Of a stretch of DNA of 10,088 nt, positions 1 to 6,885 are shown piece by piece. How positions within the stretch are numbered: the first letter of the stretch is position 1; each line of letters opens with the position of its first letter. The notes beneath the pieces were generated by a model, which was not told the origin of the DNA, ran no database searches, and saw only the letters and a list, made by a program, of their open reading frames with translations. The stretch is taken from assembly GCA_021847855.1 (NCBI GenBank), contig JAJZOT010000033.1, positions 1 through 10,088 of the forward strand. Reading direction: 5' to 3'. Origin of the DNA: Thermoplasmata archaeon. GTDB taxonomy: Archaea > Thermoplasmatota > Thermoplasmata > Thermoplasmatales > Thermoplasmataceae. Both the position numbers and the translations under genes were made by a program.

Positions 1-857
1 AGAATGGTAAGAATTGTTGGTGAGAATATACCAATCCCGTAGAAAGCAACATCAAACGAAAACCAGAATATTCCAATGAAGAGTGTACTCTTAATGTATT
101 TCCTGCTGAACAGTTTTAAAAATGAGGTGCGTACATTCGAGGTGGTTTCGGGAAGGATGTCTGATTTGCCCGTTATTTCCTTTTCCACTTTTCTGGCATT
201 ATCTGTCTGACCGGATTTCGCCAGCCATCTCGCTGACTCTGGAACGTCCTTTCTCAGAATAAGCACTACTATCGCCGGGATTATGCCTAGTAGGAACATA
301 TATCTCCAAGCATCACTGCCAAGCGGCAAAAGAAAATATCCAACAAATGCTGCCACCGCTGATCCAGTAAACCAGGAAAGAACATTGGTCACCAGCAATT
401 TTCCCCTTGTTTTTGCTGGTGAAAATTCAGCTATAATCGTTGAACTAATAGCATAATCAGCTCCAATAGCAATGCCGAGAATAAACCTGAAAATGAACAG
501 GGATTCAAAATTGAAAGATATGCTGATAAGAATGGTCATTACAATGAAAATTACCATGTCCCATACGTACATCAGTTTTCTACCTTTCAGGTCTGTAAGG
601 TATCCGAAGATTATTGCGCCAAAGAACATGCCAATAACAGTGGATGCCGCTATCAATGCTCTGGCGTCTGGGTTGTTCAGGCCAAAGGTTGGAACAGTAT
701 ACAGCAGGATGAGGGCAACTGATATTATGGAAATATCATAACCGTCAAGCATTGTTCCAGCGGCGGATAATGCTGTTATCCTCAGGTGTGTTTTACTTAT
801 AGGAGCGTCGTCCAGAGCGTCATAGACTGGACCAACTCCATTTTCTTTATCTTTCAT
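1..857 (-). CDS. MFS transporter, sugar/organic-acid porter type (3' part cut by window edge)
   Basis: Reading the minus strand from the ATG at 857 gives 285 residues without a stop before the window ends, so the C-terminal part of a protein of probably 400-450 residues is missing. It is a secondary transporter of the cytoplasmic membrane. After a 25-residue charged N-terminus, TM1 carries LDGYD (about residues 38-41), a sugar/aromatic-acid porter feature. The loop after TM2 has the MFS motif A variant GYLTDLKGRK (85-94). RFILGIAIGADY (124-135) forms TM4, AKTRGK follows at 148-153, and PESARWL (206-212) closes the N-terminal half as in the sugar porter and AAHS families. The central loop (213-255) is hydrophilic, then the second bundle begins. 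The substrate cannot be told. The start is supported by the TATA box about 49 bases upstream; no Shine-Dalgarno site is visible. Confidence 0.88.
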   Translation of the reverse strand, partial: MKDKENGVGPVYDALDDAPISKTHLRITALSAAGTMLDGYDISIISVALILLYTVPTFGLNNPDARALIAASTVIGMFFGAIIFGYLTDLKGRKLMYVWDMVIFIVMTILISISFNFESLFIFRFILGIAIGADYAISSTIIAEFSPAKTRGKLLVTNVLSWFTGSAVAAFVGYFLLPLGSDAWRYMFLLGIIPAIVVLILRKDVPESARWLAKSGQTDNARKVEKEITGKSDILPETTSNVRTSFLKLFSRKYIKSTLFIGIFWFSFDVAFYGIGIFSPTILTI

Positions 858-1127
858 GCAGTGAAATTATATGATGAGGTTACTTAAGTCTAATCAATAT
901 ACTATATAAAACAATTAATAGATATATAGTGTAGTCTGTAAGCATATAGTTGTTTTTTTATTGTCTTTGTAAAACATCCACCATATCGTGCCACAAGGAG
1001 ACAGTATTGCAGGAGGAATCTGGACATTTGACACAAATGATCCCGGATAACACGGAAAGCTGGATATGCTCACAGATCAATGGATAAATATGCAAAAAGA
1101 ACACAAGCATCGCAATGATCAATTGTC
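858..1127. other. Intergenic region with possible coding debris
   Basis: The first 100 bases are very AT-rich and hold the promoter of the leftward MFS gene. From about 961 to 1127 the composition is more gene-like, but frames are short. One plus-strand run from GTG 988 to TAA 1050 encodes a protein-like 20-residue peptide containing GGIWTFDTNDPG. No start, Shine-Dalgarno site or recognisable family goes with it. I read it as leftover sequence next to the degenerate genes at 1128-1625. Confidence 0.4.
901..912 (-). promoter_or_regulatory. Probable TATA box (box A) of the minus-strand MFS gene
   Basis: On the minus strand the sequence reads GTTTTATATAGT, a good archaeal TATA box. A start about 25 bases downstream would give a leader of roughly 20-25 bases before the ATG at 857. 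The site is nearly symmetrical, and on the plus strand it contains ATACTATATA (899-908), also seen before the ETF gene, so it could also fire rightward. Confidence 0.45.
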
Positions 1128-1316
1128 ATGAACCTTTACCATACAGGATTATCTGGATTATACATGGAAATTGAGAGCCTTGGCGATCCCCTCACCGGCA
1201 TTTCTGATCGCATTGGCTTTGAGAGGGGCAGGCCGATCCTCTCCGATCTCTGTGAAAACGATACAGAGAAGGGGGGAAGGCCAAATTATGATCTCGTATT
1301 AATGGTCAAAATGCTG
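1128..1316 (+). pseudogene. IS5-type transposase, N-terminal remnant
   Basis: The first 63 codons of an open frame starting at ATG 1128 look like the N-terminal DUF772-type domain of IS5-group DDE transposases. They include DPLTGISDRIGFERGRPIL (20-38) and the diagnostic NDTEKGGRPNYD followed by LMVKML (44-63). In intact relatives VMVKVL is followed by FLQ..Y.LSD and a DDE nuclease domain of some 250 more residues; here the match stops at KML. Residues normally hydrophobic or proline have changed (FRPIL has become GRPIL, YDPV has become YDLV). The catalytic domain is gone, so this is a dead fragment. Family assignment rests on remembered motifs, not on a search. Confidence 0.72.
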
Positions 1317-1478
1317 AGGAATAAGCGAAATAAGGCGGCCTATATCTGGGTTGCTGAAAATGGCGATGAGAAAATAATCACTTACGATGGAATTTACGGA
1401 AGAGTGAATAATTTTGCAAAGGCCCTCCTCGAGCTAGGTATCAAGAAAGGCGACAGGATAATTATCTATCTTCCAATG
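1317..1478 (+). pseudogene. AMP-forming acyl-CoA synthetase, internal remnant
   Basis: In the same open frame, directly after the transposase piece, residues 64-117 switch to a different family. NKAAYIWVAENGDEKIITYDG, then YGRVNNFAKALLELGIKKGDR and IIIYLPM, match the N-terminal region of acetyl/acyl-CoA synthetases of the AMP-forming (ANL) superfamily, where the usual text is ITYrELyeeVnrfAnaLkslGVkKGDRVaIYLPM. The ATP-binding P-loop, the adenylate-forming core and the C-terminal lid (together over 450 residues) are absent. After IYLPM the expected ExxxAMLA.xRiGA continuation is replaced by unrelated sequence. It cannot make a working enzyme. Confidence 0.72.
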
Positions 1479-1706
1479 TTTCTAACAAGACAAAGATTGA
1501 GAACGGAGAAGCACAGATGGAAGTCCGGCATTCCGCAACGTTTCAGCCTGGTTTTCTATTTCAAAAACCTATTTTTACCATTTATCAATTTTGAATATTC
1601 CGAGACGGAATTAACTCCGTTCTAATTCAGCTGCTGGTTTGTATGATTCACTAAATTTTGTCGGCACGGTTAAGACTAATTATCTAATAGTAGAATTATT
1701 ATACAT
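1479..1706 (+). other. Tail of the mosaic frame and intergenic sequence
   Basis: The open frame runs on to TAA at 1623-1625 with residues I do not recognise. A second frame through the same bases (1482 to about 1592) gives a protein-like run containing SNKTKIENGEAQMEVRHSAT, so either may be debris of another gene. A short inverted repeat ACGGA/TCCGT (1605-1609 and 1616-1620) sits at the end of the frame. The last 80 bases are AT-rich and hold the promoter of the permease gene. Confidence 0.35.
1677..1704 (+). promoter_or_regulatory. AT-rich promoter region of the lactate permease gene
   Basis: Two TATA-like stretches lie here: AATTATCTAATA (1677-1688) and AATTATTATA (1694-1703). The usual 25-base spacing from the first points to TTG 1707 and from the second to about 1725-1731, beside ATG 1731. 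There is no Shine-Dalgarno site before either start, which fits a leaderless message in both cases but does not choose between them. Confidence 0.35.
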
Positions 1707-3269
1707 TTGTATCTTTTCTCATGGAATTCAATGTTGACGATCGCATTAATACTTGCAGTATTGCCTATTTTTATGGTAATATTGCTTCTGCTTCTGAGAA
1801 TTCCGCCACATATCATCAGCTCCGTTGCCCTTGCAATAGGAGTACTCGAACTGTTTTATTTCCATACTCCTCTGGTGGTTGTTTTATACAGTGAAGAATC
1901 AGCACTTTTCACGGCAGCTGAGGTTGCTATGATAATTCTTGGAGGAATTCTCCTTTATGAGATAATTAAAGCGTGTACTATTGACCAGACCCTCGCCGAA
2001 TGGTTTGCCACTCTTTCTAAAGACCCAACCAGGCTAGCCCTTCTTACGGTGCTTGGCATCACCCCATTCATGGAATCTGTAACCGGATTCGGAGTCGGCG
2101 CCATATTTGCCATTCCACTGCTGCAGCGTATGGGATTCAAGCCGGAGAAAGCAGCTATTCTCGGACTACTTGGATATGTCGCCGTCCCATGGGGAGCGCT
2201 TGGTCCGGGAACTCTTGTTGCAGCAAGGATCACAGGAATTTCTTTCCAGACACTCGGCGTTGTTTCGGCATTTATTTCTCTTCCTTTGTTTCTGATCGCA
2301 GGATGTTCCGCCCTGATTATTGCCGGAGGGCTGAAAGCGCTGAAAAGACTTGACGAACTTGTGATTCTCTCTTTTTCCCTCTGGGGAGGTATCCTGATCA
2401 CAAACATAGTTTTCGGAACTCCACTTGCAGGAGTATTCGGGAGCATGGTTTCTATTGCCACAGGTGTTGCAATCATACTGATCAGAGAAAAACGGAGGAT
2501 ACCGTATTCACGCGAACTGATCAGAATCACTTCACCTTACGGAATTCTTGTTGTGCTGCTGTTAACCTCCAGATTAGTCTACTATGGGACTACATTGTTT
2601 CATCCAGGATTACTGACCGGTGCAACCATTGTGAGTGTTGTGCTGGAAAGCCCGGCTACATGGCTGCTGGCAACCTCCTACTATGGGACTACATTGTTTC
2701 ATCCAGGATTACTGACCGGTGCAACCATTGTGAGTGTTGTGCTGGAAAGCCCGGCTACATGGCTGCTGGCAACCTCCTTGATTACTGTTATTCTTCTTAA
2801 ACAGAAAAAGGAAGTTCTTGTGCAGGCTGGAAGAAATGCCATTACCAGATGGTGGAGAGTAGCATTTACAACATTCTGTTTTCTGGCTCTCGGGTATCTT
2901 ATGGTTGCTTCCGGTATGACAGGAATTATTGCTGGAAACTTAACCCAACTTGGAAGAGGGTATCTTCTCATGGTTCCGTTCATAGGTGCTCTCGGAGGAC
3001 TGCTCACTGGATCGAACACTGGAGCCAATGCTATGTTTGCCCAACAACAGGCTGAGGCAGCATCTGGAATAGGATATTCGAAACTCTGGGTGGTAGGAAT
3101 ACAGAATGTGTCAGCCTCTCTCTTCACTATGGCCTCAGGACCGAGGATTCAGCTTGCTATGAGCCTTTTTGATGGCAAAGATAAGGATATTAGTGTTTTC
3201 AGGACTGTTTTCCTGATCGACGTTATGGTCGCCTTGACTATGATAATTGTCCTGTTCCTGAGGACCTGA
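1707..3269 (+). CDS. lctP: L-lactate permease (LctP/LldP family) with internal duplication
   Basis: This is a polytopic membrane protein of the lactate permease family, which imports lactate/glycolate with protons. The hydrophobic segments start at about residue 9. Family hallmarks are the discontinuous helix VTGFGVGAIFAIPLL (125-139), then MGFKPEKAAILGLLGYVAVPWGALGPGTLVAA (142-173). Near the C-terminus come GALGGLLTGSNTGANAMF (427-444) and GIQNVSASLFTMASGPR (464-479). Residues 292-324 are repeated exactly as 325-357, making the protein 520 residues rather than about 487. It starts at TTG 1707 as given; ATG 1731 (residue 9) is an equally good start and loses nothing hydrophobic. It converges on the XRE-cupin gene with a 38-base gap. 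Family assignment is firm. Whether the duplicated form still transports is unknown. Confidence 0.9.
   Translation: MYLFSWNSMLTIALILAVLPIFMVILLLLLRIPPHIISSVALAIGVLELFYFHTPLVVVLYSEESALFTAAEVAMIILGGILLYEIIKACTIDQTLAEWFATLSKDPTRLALLTVLGITPFMESVTGFGVGAIFAIPLLQRMGFKPEKAAILGLLGYVAVPWGALGPGTLVAARITGISFQTLGVVSAFISLPLFLIAGCSALIIAGGLKALKRLDELVILSFSLWGGILITNIVFGTPLAGVFGSMVSIATGVAIILIREKRRIPYSRELIRITSPYGILVVLLLTSRLVYYGTTLFHPGLLTGATIVSVVLESPATWLLATSYYGTTLFHPGLLTGATIVSVVLESPATWLLATSLITVILLKQKKEVLVQAGRNAITRWWRVAFTTFCFLALGYLMVASGMTGIIAGNLTQLGRGYLLMVPFIGALGGLLTGSNTGANAMFAQQQAEAASGIGYSKLWVVGIQNVSASLFTMASGPRIQLAMSLFDGKDKDISVFRTVFLIDVMVALTMIIVLFLRT
2579..2778 (+). repeat. Perfect 99-base tandem duplication inside the permease gene
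   Basis: Bases 2579-2679 equal bases 2678-2778 with a shift of 99, that is two identical adjacent 99-base units with 2 bases (CT) of shared sequence at the junctions. The match breaks on each side (T2578 against C2677; A2680 against T2779). The period is 33 codons, so the frame is kept. There is not one silent difference between the copies, so the event is very recent or an assembly fault. Confidence 0.95.
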
Positions 3270-3295
3270 TAACAGCAACTGATGAATATTCCCGG

Positions 3296-3307
3296 AAAAA
3301 AGTAAAA
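3296..3307 (-). terminator. T-rich terminator of the XRE-cupin gene
   Basis: Immediately after the minus-strand TAA (3310-3308) the RNA-like strand reads TTTTACTTTTTT. Archaeal transcription often stops at such U-rich runs without a hairpin. It lies in the 38-base gap between two converging genes. Confidence 0.5.
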
Positions 3308-3898
3308 TTATTGGGGTAGAATTGCGAGCACAAATGTGCATGTGGTATCCCCGAAGTTTGAAATGGTATGTGTTTGATCCCCTGAAATATTAGCGATGTC
3401 TCCTGCGGACAATTCGATACGTTGCGCGCCTGCCTCGATTACAAGGCTACCTGTTATGACAATAAATACTTCCCTAGTACCTGGAGGATGAGGCTTAAAT
3501 TTACCGGTTTCCTTTCCCGGTTCAATTTTATACCTCACAAACTCATTGCCATGAAATGAGGGGAACAAGGATTCTCGGCTGATGCCGCTTTCGGGGTCCA
3601 TCAGATTTTGACCCTGATCTTTTCTGATAATTATGACAGACGGAATTTTCTCGTTCACCAGAAGGTCAGAAAGCGTTATTCCAAAACCTTCAGCAATCTT
3701 GAGGGCATTCTGGAGGGTCGGGTTGCGTTCTCCTCTCTCTATTTTTGAAAGGGCGGCAGTTGATACTCCACTTCGCTTAGCCAGATCCTCAATAGTAAGA
3801 CCGATTCTCTTTCTTTCCAATCTTACTCGCACACCAAAATCTATTCTTACACCCCCAACTATAGTGGAATTAAGTTCCCGCAGTAGAATCCGCCACAC
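3308..3898 (-). CDS. XRE-family transcriptional regulator with C-terminal cupin domain
   Basis: This is a 196-residue DNA-binding regulator. The N-terminal helix-turn-helix spans about residues 20-80: RVRLERKRIGLTIEDLAKRSGVSTAALSKIERGERNPTL and then ALKIAEGFGITLSDLL, a textbook HTH_3 domain. A linker leads to a cupin_2 beta-barrel (about 118-194) with HPPGTREVFIVITGSLVIE (137-155), LSAGDIANIS (163-172) and QTHTISNFG (175-183). In this group the cupin is thought to sense a small ligand or metal. The start is GTG 3898, the only one keeping the whole first helix; the out-of-frame ATG at 3900 is a decoy. No Shine-Dalgarno site is clear. The gene is divergent from the ETF gene across 165 bases and convergent with the permease, so either neighbour is a plausible target; self-regulation is also common in the family. 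Confidence 0.87.
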   Translation of the reverse strand: MWRILLRELNSTIVGGVRIDFGVRVRLERKRIGLTIEDLAKRSGVSTAALSKIERGERNPTLQNALKIAEGFGITLSDLLVNEKIPSVIIIRKDQGQNLMDPESGISRESLFPSFHGNEFVRYKIEPGKETGKFKPHPPGTREVFIVITGSLVIEAGAQRIELSAGDIANISGDQTHTISNFGDTTCTFVLAILPQ

Positions 3899-4033
3899 AT
3901 AAATAATGTTGGTGTGACGACTGCTATTTCATCACCTGGAATGCTATTACTCATGTTTTAGAGCGTTGTTCGTGGGTAAACTCGCTCCTGAAAAAAAGTA
4001 AAAACGTTAACAAGATAGCAAGAGTTGAATAAT

Positions 4034-4042
4034 ACTATATAT
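4034..4042 (+). promoter_or_regulatory. TATA box placed for a leaderless ETF transcript
   Basis: ACTATATAT is centred about 26 bases before the ATG at 4064, preceded by a purine-rich GAATAA that could serve as the BRE. Archaeal transcription starts about 25 bases after the TATA centre, which puts +1 on or next to the start codon. No Shine-Dalgarno site is present, as expected for a leaderless message. Confidence 0.6.
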
Positions 4043-4063
4043 CGAATGGACATTTTTCAGTGA

Positions 4064-5815
4064 ATGAAGATCTTAGTTTTTGCAAAACAGATTCCTGACG
4101 TCAATAAGATCGATTATGATCCAGTCACGAATCGCATAATCAGAGATAATGTGCCCCTATCAATGAATTCATTTGACAAGAAAGCAGTTGAAGAGGCAAT
4201 CAGGTTAAAAGAAAAAAATGGATATGAGACCATGGTGGCCACTATGGGCCCCCCTCAGTCAAAGGACATACTGAATGAAGCTCTAAGAATGGGCATAGAC
4301 AGAGCGTTCCTGATATCGGACAGAAAGTTCGGCGGTTCAGATACTCTTGCCACGTCCAGAATCCTTTCAACTTTTGCGAAAATAGTCTCTCCTGATATCA
4401 TTCTTATGGGGAAATATTCGCTCGATGGCGAAACGTCCCAGGTTCCACCGGAAGTGGCGGTTTTTACTGGATATTCATTTAAATCCTCAATATCAAAGAT
4501 TGAGGTGGAAGATAATGGCAAAACCCTGATAGTGGAGCATGAAAGTGAGAACGGCCTTTCTAGAATAAGGATTCCAACTCCAGCAGTTCTCTCCGTAAGT
4601 GAAAAGATAAACAGAGCAAGAGCAATAAAACAGGATACTCCCGACATGTTTGAAAAAATTGAGGTGTACGATTCCGTGAAACTCGGTATAGACATAGTTG
4701 GAAGCGAATACAGCCCCACCGTTGTCACAGGAACAAGAAAAATAGAGAGTTACAGGAATGTGGAAATGCTGGATTTTAACGCGGAAGTTTATGACAAGGT
4801 CAGCAGGATAATAAGAGAGAACAGGGAGGTAAAATCCGGCGTTGACATGATCGCCCTTAAGGATTCTGGGGAGAAGGCTGAAACTATTCTTGGAGTTGCC
4901 ATTAACGATAAACGAACAGCGGGAGAAATATCCTCAAAAATTTCTCAACTTGCCAATGAACACTCCCTTCACGTAACCGTATTGGGAAACATAGACTCCG
5001 AAAGTGATTCCGGAATAATTTCCCACGACTACTACTACCTTAACACGCGCAGCAATGAAGAATTTGCAGAGGGACTCACGGAATTCATCAATGAGAAAAA
5101 ACCGAGATACGTAATTTTTCCATCAACGGTTGACGGGAGAGAAATTGCCGGCACTGTTGCCGGAAAGCTGGAGCTCGGTTTAACCGCAGATTGCGTTGAT
5201 CTTGAGATAAGGGACGACAAGCTTATTCAGTATAAACCTGCATTCGGAGGAGGGATTGTTGCTTCTATCTATTCCAAGACCAGCCCGCAGATGTCAACAG
5301 TAAGACCAGGTATGTTCAAACGTTTGAAGTCCAGCAATAAACCGAAGGTAATTGAGATCAAAAACCTGTTTAAGTCACGAAATGAAGTCCTTGAAAATAC
5401 ACCTGTACCTTCGGAATACCTGCCACTTGGCTCAAGCAATCTGGTAATAGGCGTTGGCCGTGGCCTGAAGAAAAAAGAAATGCTGAAGGAAATTCTTGGC
5501 CTGGCCGGGATACTGAATGCCGCTGTCGGAGGAACCAGACCCATAGTGGATATGGGCTTCATGCCTCGCCAGCAGCAGATTGGACTAACTGGATCGTCTA
5601 TATCTCCGGGAGTCTACATTGCACTGGGCGTATCCGGGCACGCAAACCATGTGGTCGGAATCAGGTATTGTGGCAAAATCCTGGCAATCAATTCTGATCC
5701 TTCGGCGGAAATATTCAAATTTGCGGACTACGGAATAATTGCGGATATTCAGGATTTCATACATGGATTCACGAATTATCTCAGTGAGGTCAGGTCCGGT
5801 ATCCCAGGATCTTAA
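4064..5815 (+). CDS. etfBA: Electron transfer flavoprotein, fused beta-alpha subunits
   Basis: This is a cytoplasmic flavoprotein carrying electrons between flavin dehydrogenases and the quinone pool or other acceptors. Residues 1-about 245 are the beta subunit: KILVFAKQIPD (2-12), MNSFDKKAVEEAIRLKE (34-50, the ETF-beta signature), MGPPQS (61-66), DRKFGGSDTLATS (86-98) and the nucleotide-binding loop DGETSQVPP (121-129). Residues about 258-583 are the alpha subunit, with its FAD-binding C-terminal domain: GRGLKKKE (465-472), AVGGTRPIVDMGF (487-499), QQIGLTG (504-510), SGHANHVVGIR (524-534), AINSDPSAEIFKFADYGIIAD (541-561). At 583 residues the length equals beta plus alpha. Two small changes from the usual alpha motif are L where QVGQTG has its second Q, and N before the conserved H529. 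The MGPPQ/GGSDTLATS text resembles ETFs of electron-bifurcating complexes, but no FixC/FixX-type partner is in the window. Confidence 0.93.
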   Translation: MKILVFAKQIPDVNKIDYDPVTNRIIRDNVPLSMNSFDKKAVEEAIRLKEKNGYETMVATMGPPQSKDILNEALRMGIDRAFLISDRKFGGSDTLATSRILSTFAKIVSPDIILMGKYSLDGETSQVPPEVAVFTGYSFKSSISKIEVEDNGKTLIVEHESENGLSRIRIPTPAVLSVSEKINRARAIKQDTPDMFEKIEVYDSVKLGIDIVGSEYSPTVVTGTRKIESYRNVEMLDFNAEVYDKVSRIIRENREVKSGVDMIALKDSGEKAETILGVAINDKRTAGEISSKISQLANEHSLHVTVLGNIDSESDSGIISHDYYYLNTRSNEEFAEGLTEFINEKKPRYVIFPSTVDGREIAGTVAGKLELGLTADCVDLEIRDDKLIQYKPAFGGGIVASIYSKTSPQMSTVRPGMFKRLKSSNKPKVIEIKNLFKSRNEVLENTPVPSEYLPLGSSNLVIGVGRGLKKKEMLKEILGLAGILNAAVGGTRPIVDMGFMPRQQQIGLTGSSISPGVYIALGVSGHANHVVGIRYCGKILAINSDPSAEIFKFADYGIIADIQDFIHGFTNYLSEVRSGIPGS

Positions 5816-5838
5816 AACGGATTAAAGCTGTGGGGGAG

Positions 5839-6882
5839 CTATTTCATTACCTTGAATACGAAAATATATTCATGCCTGAAGACATAGAAACCGGATTTCA
5901 GCGCCCTGTATCTCCACAGGTTCTCATTGGTTCTTTTGGCTTTTGTATTCTGGATGTCCTTTACAACTATACCCCTCAGCTTCAGTCCCAGATCCTGAAG
6001 TGCAGCCATGGTTTTGAATCCCAGGGGTATAACTTCGCCTCCCCTGTACATGTCGCCTATTACGAGGCCGATGTGCGATTCCGGCTTCATGGCTGGTAGC
6101 ATCCGCTTAATGGTTTCTTTAAGCTTCAGCACAAAATCCTCCAGATCAGGAGAGTTTGAAAGATCATCCGGATTATCAGAGAATTTTATTATGTCCCAAT
6201 ACGGGGGATGGACTATAGAAAGCCTGAAGCCGTCAATGTCGTATTTTGCAAGGAGTTCCGTAAAATCGTATGTCAGGGAGTTGCCATTTGTAACTTCAGA
6301 AACATACAAACTGTTATCTCTCTCGCTGAGGAGTGATTCCTTCACTTTCCGGTATATGTCAGGATTCAATTCTATTCCAATGGAGTTCCTTCCCAGATTC
6401 CTTGCCTCAAACAGTGTTGTTCCTGAACCACAGAATGGATCCAGCACCCACTCCCCTTCTTCTGTATATCTCGATATGAGCTGGAACGGTATCTGCGGTA
6501 CAAAATTGCCCCAGTACCATGCTTTGTGATAATCGTTGCTGACCCTCTTTCCCATTATCCAAAGGCTATCTGTGTAGATATGATCGTAACCTTTCCAGAG
6601 ATCCATATTGATCCCCTGCTTAATGTTCCAGTCGGGATTGGCAAGATTTCTGGAAAGTATCCCGAGATAGTGTTTCGCCCTCTCGAGAGTCTGAGACTTA
6701 AGGATCTGATTAATTTCCCTGAGAATCACAGATTTGTAGGAATCGTCAAGACCAGAATCTTCCGGGAGTTCTATGTTTATGAATTTCTGTTTTAATGAGC
6801 TAAGATTCCTTTCGTTGGAAGCCATTTCACAGATTTCCCGCAAAAATTTGATTGATTCAATTTGATTATTCTGAGGTAACAA
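5839..6882 (-). CDS. Amino-type DNA methyltransferase (N4-cytosine/N6-adenine family), solitary
   Basis: This 347-residue enzyme transfers methyl from S-adenosylmethionine to an exocyclic amino group of a DNA base. The order of motifs is X (WGNFVPQIPFQLISRY, 124-139), I (LDPFCGSGTTLFEA, 147-160), II (GIELNPD, 169-175) and IV (VHPPYWDIIKFS, 224-235). GLVIGDMYRGG follows at 272-282, and a final HEYIFVFK strand. Motif IV is HPPYW where most relatives have SPPY, DPPY or NPPY. The first 110 residues are a helical, charged region without a known match. The start is TTG 6882, just behind GGGAGG; ATG at residue 20 is the alternative. It converges on the ETF gene with a 23-base gap. No endonuclease or specificity gene is next to it, so it looks like an orphan methylase. 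An RNA substrate cannot be fully excluded. Confidence 0.82.
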   Translation of the reverse strand: MLPQNNQIESIKFLREICEMASNERNLSSLKQKFINIELPEDSGLDDSYKSVILREINQILKSQTLERAKHYLGILSRNLANPDWNIKQGINMDLWKGYDHIYTDSLWIMGKRVSNDYHKAWYWGNFVPQIPFQLISRYTEEGEWVLDPFCGSGTTLFEARNLGRNSIGIELNPDIYRKVKESLLSERDNSLYVSEVTNGNSLTYDFTELLAKYDIDGFRLSIVHPPYWDIIKFSDNPDDLSNSPDLEDFVLKLKETIKRMLPAMKPESHIGLVIGDMYRGGEVIPLGFKTMAALQDLGLKLRGIVVKDIQNTKAKRTNENLWRYRALKSGFYVFRHEYIFVFKVMK

Positions 6883-6885
6883 GAT

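Noticed and set aside
1955..3127. Two minus-strand frames (1955-2530 and 2699-3127) opposite the permease gene
   Set aside because: They are antisense shadows of a well-supported membrane protein, with proline/serine-rich translations and no start signals.
3291..4004. Near-identical strings GAAAAAAGTAAAA at about 3295-3307 and 3991-4004 bracketing the XRE-cupin gene
   Set aside because: They are low-complexity A-rich sequence; the left copy is explained as a terminator and the match is short enough to be chance, with no sign of a mobile unit.
5830..6795. Plus-strand frames opposite the methyltransferase gene
   Set aside because: The minus strand carries all methyltransferase motifs; these are shadows without Shine-Dalgarno sites.
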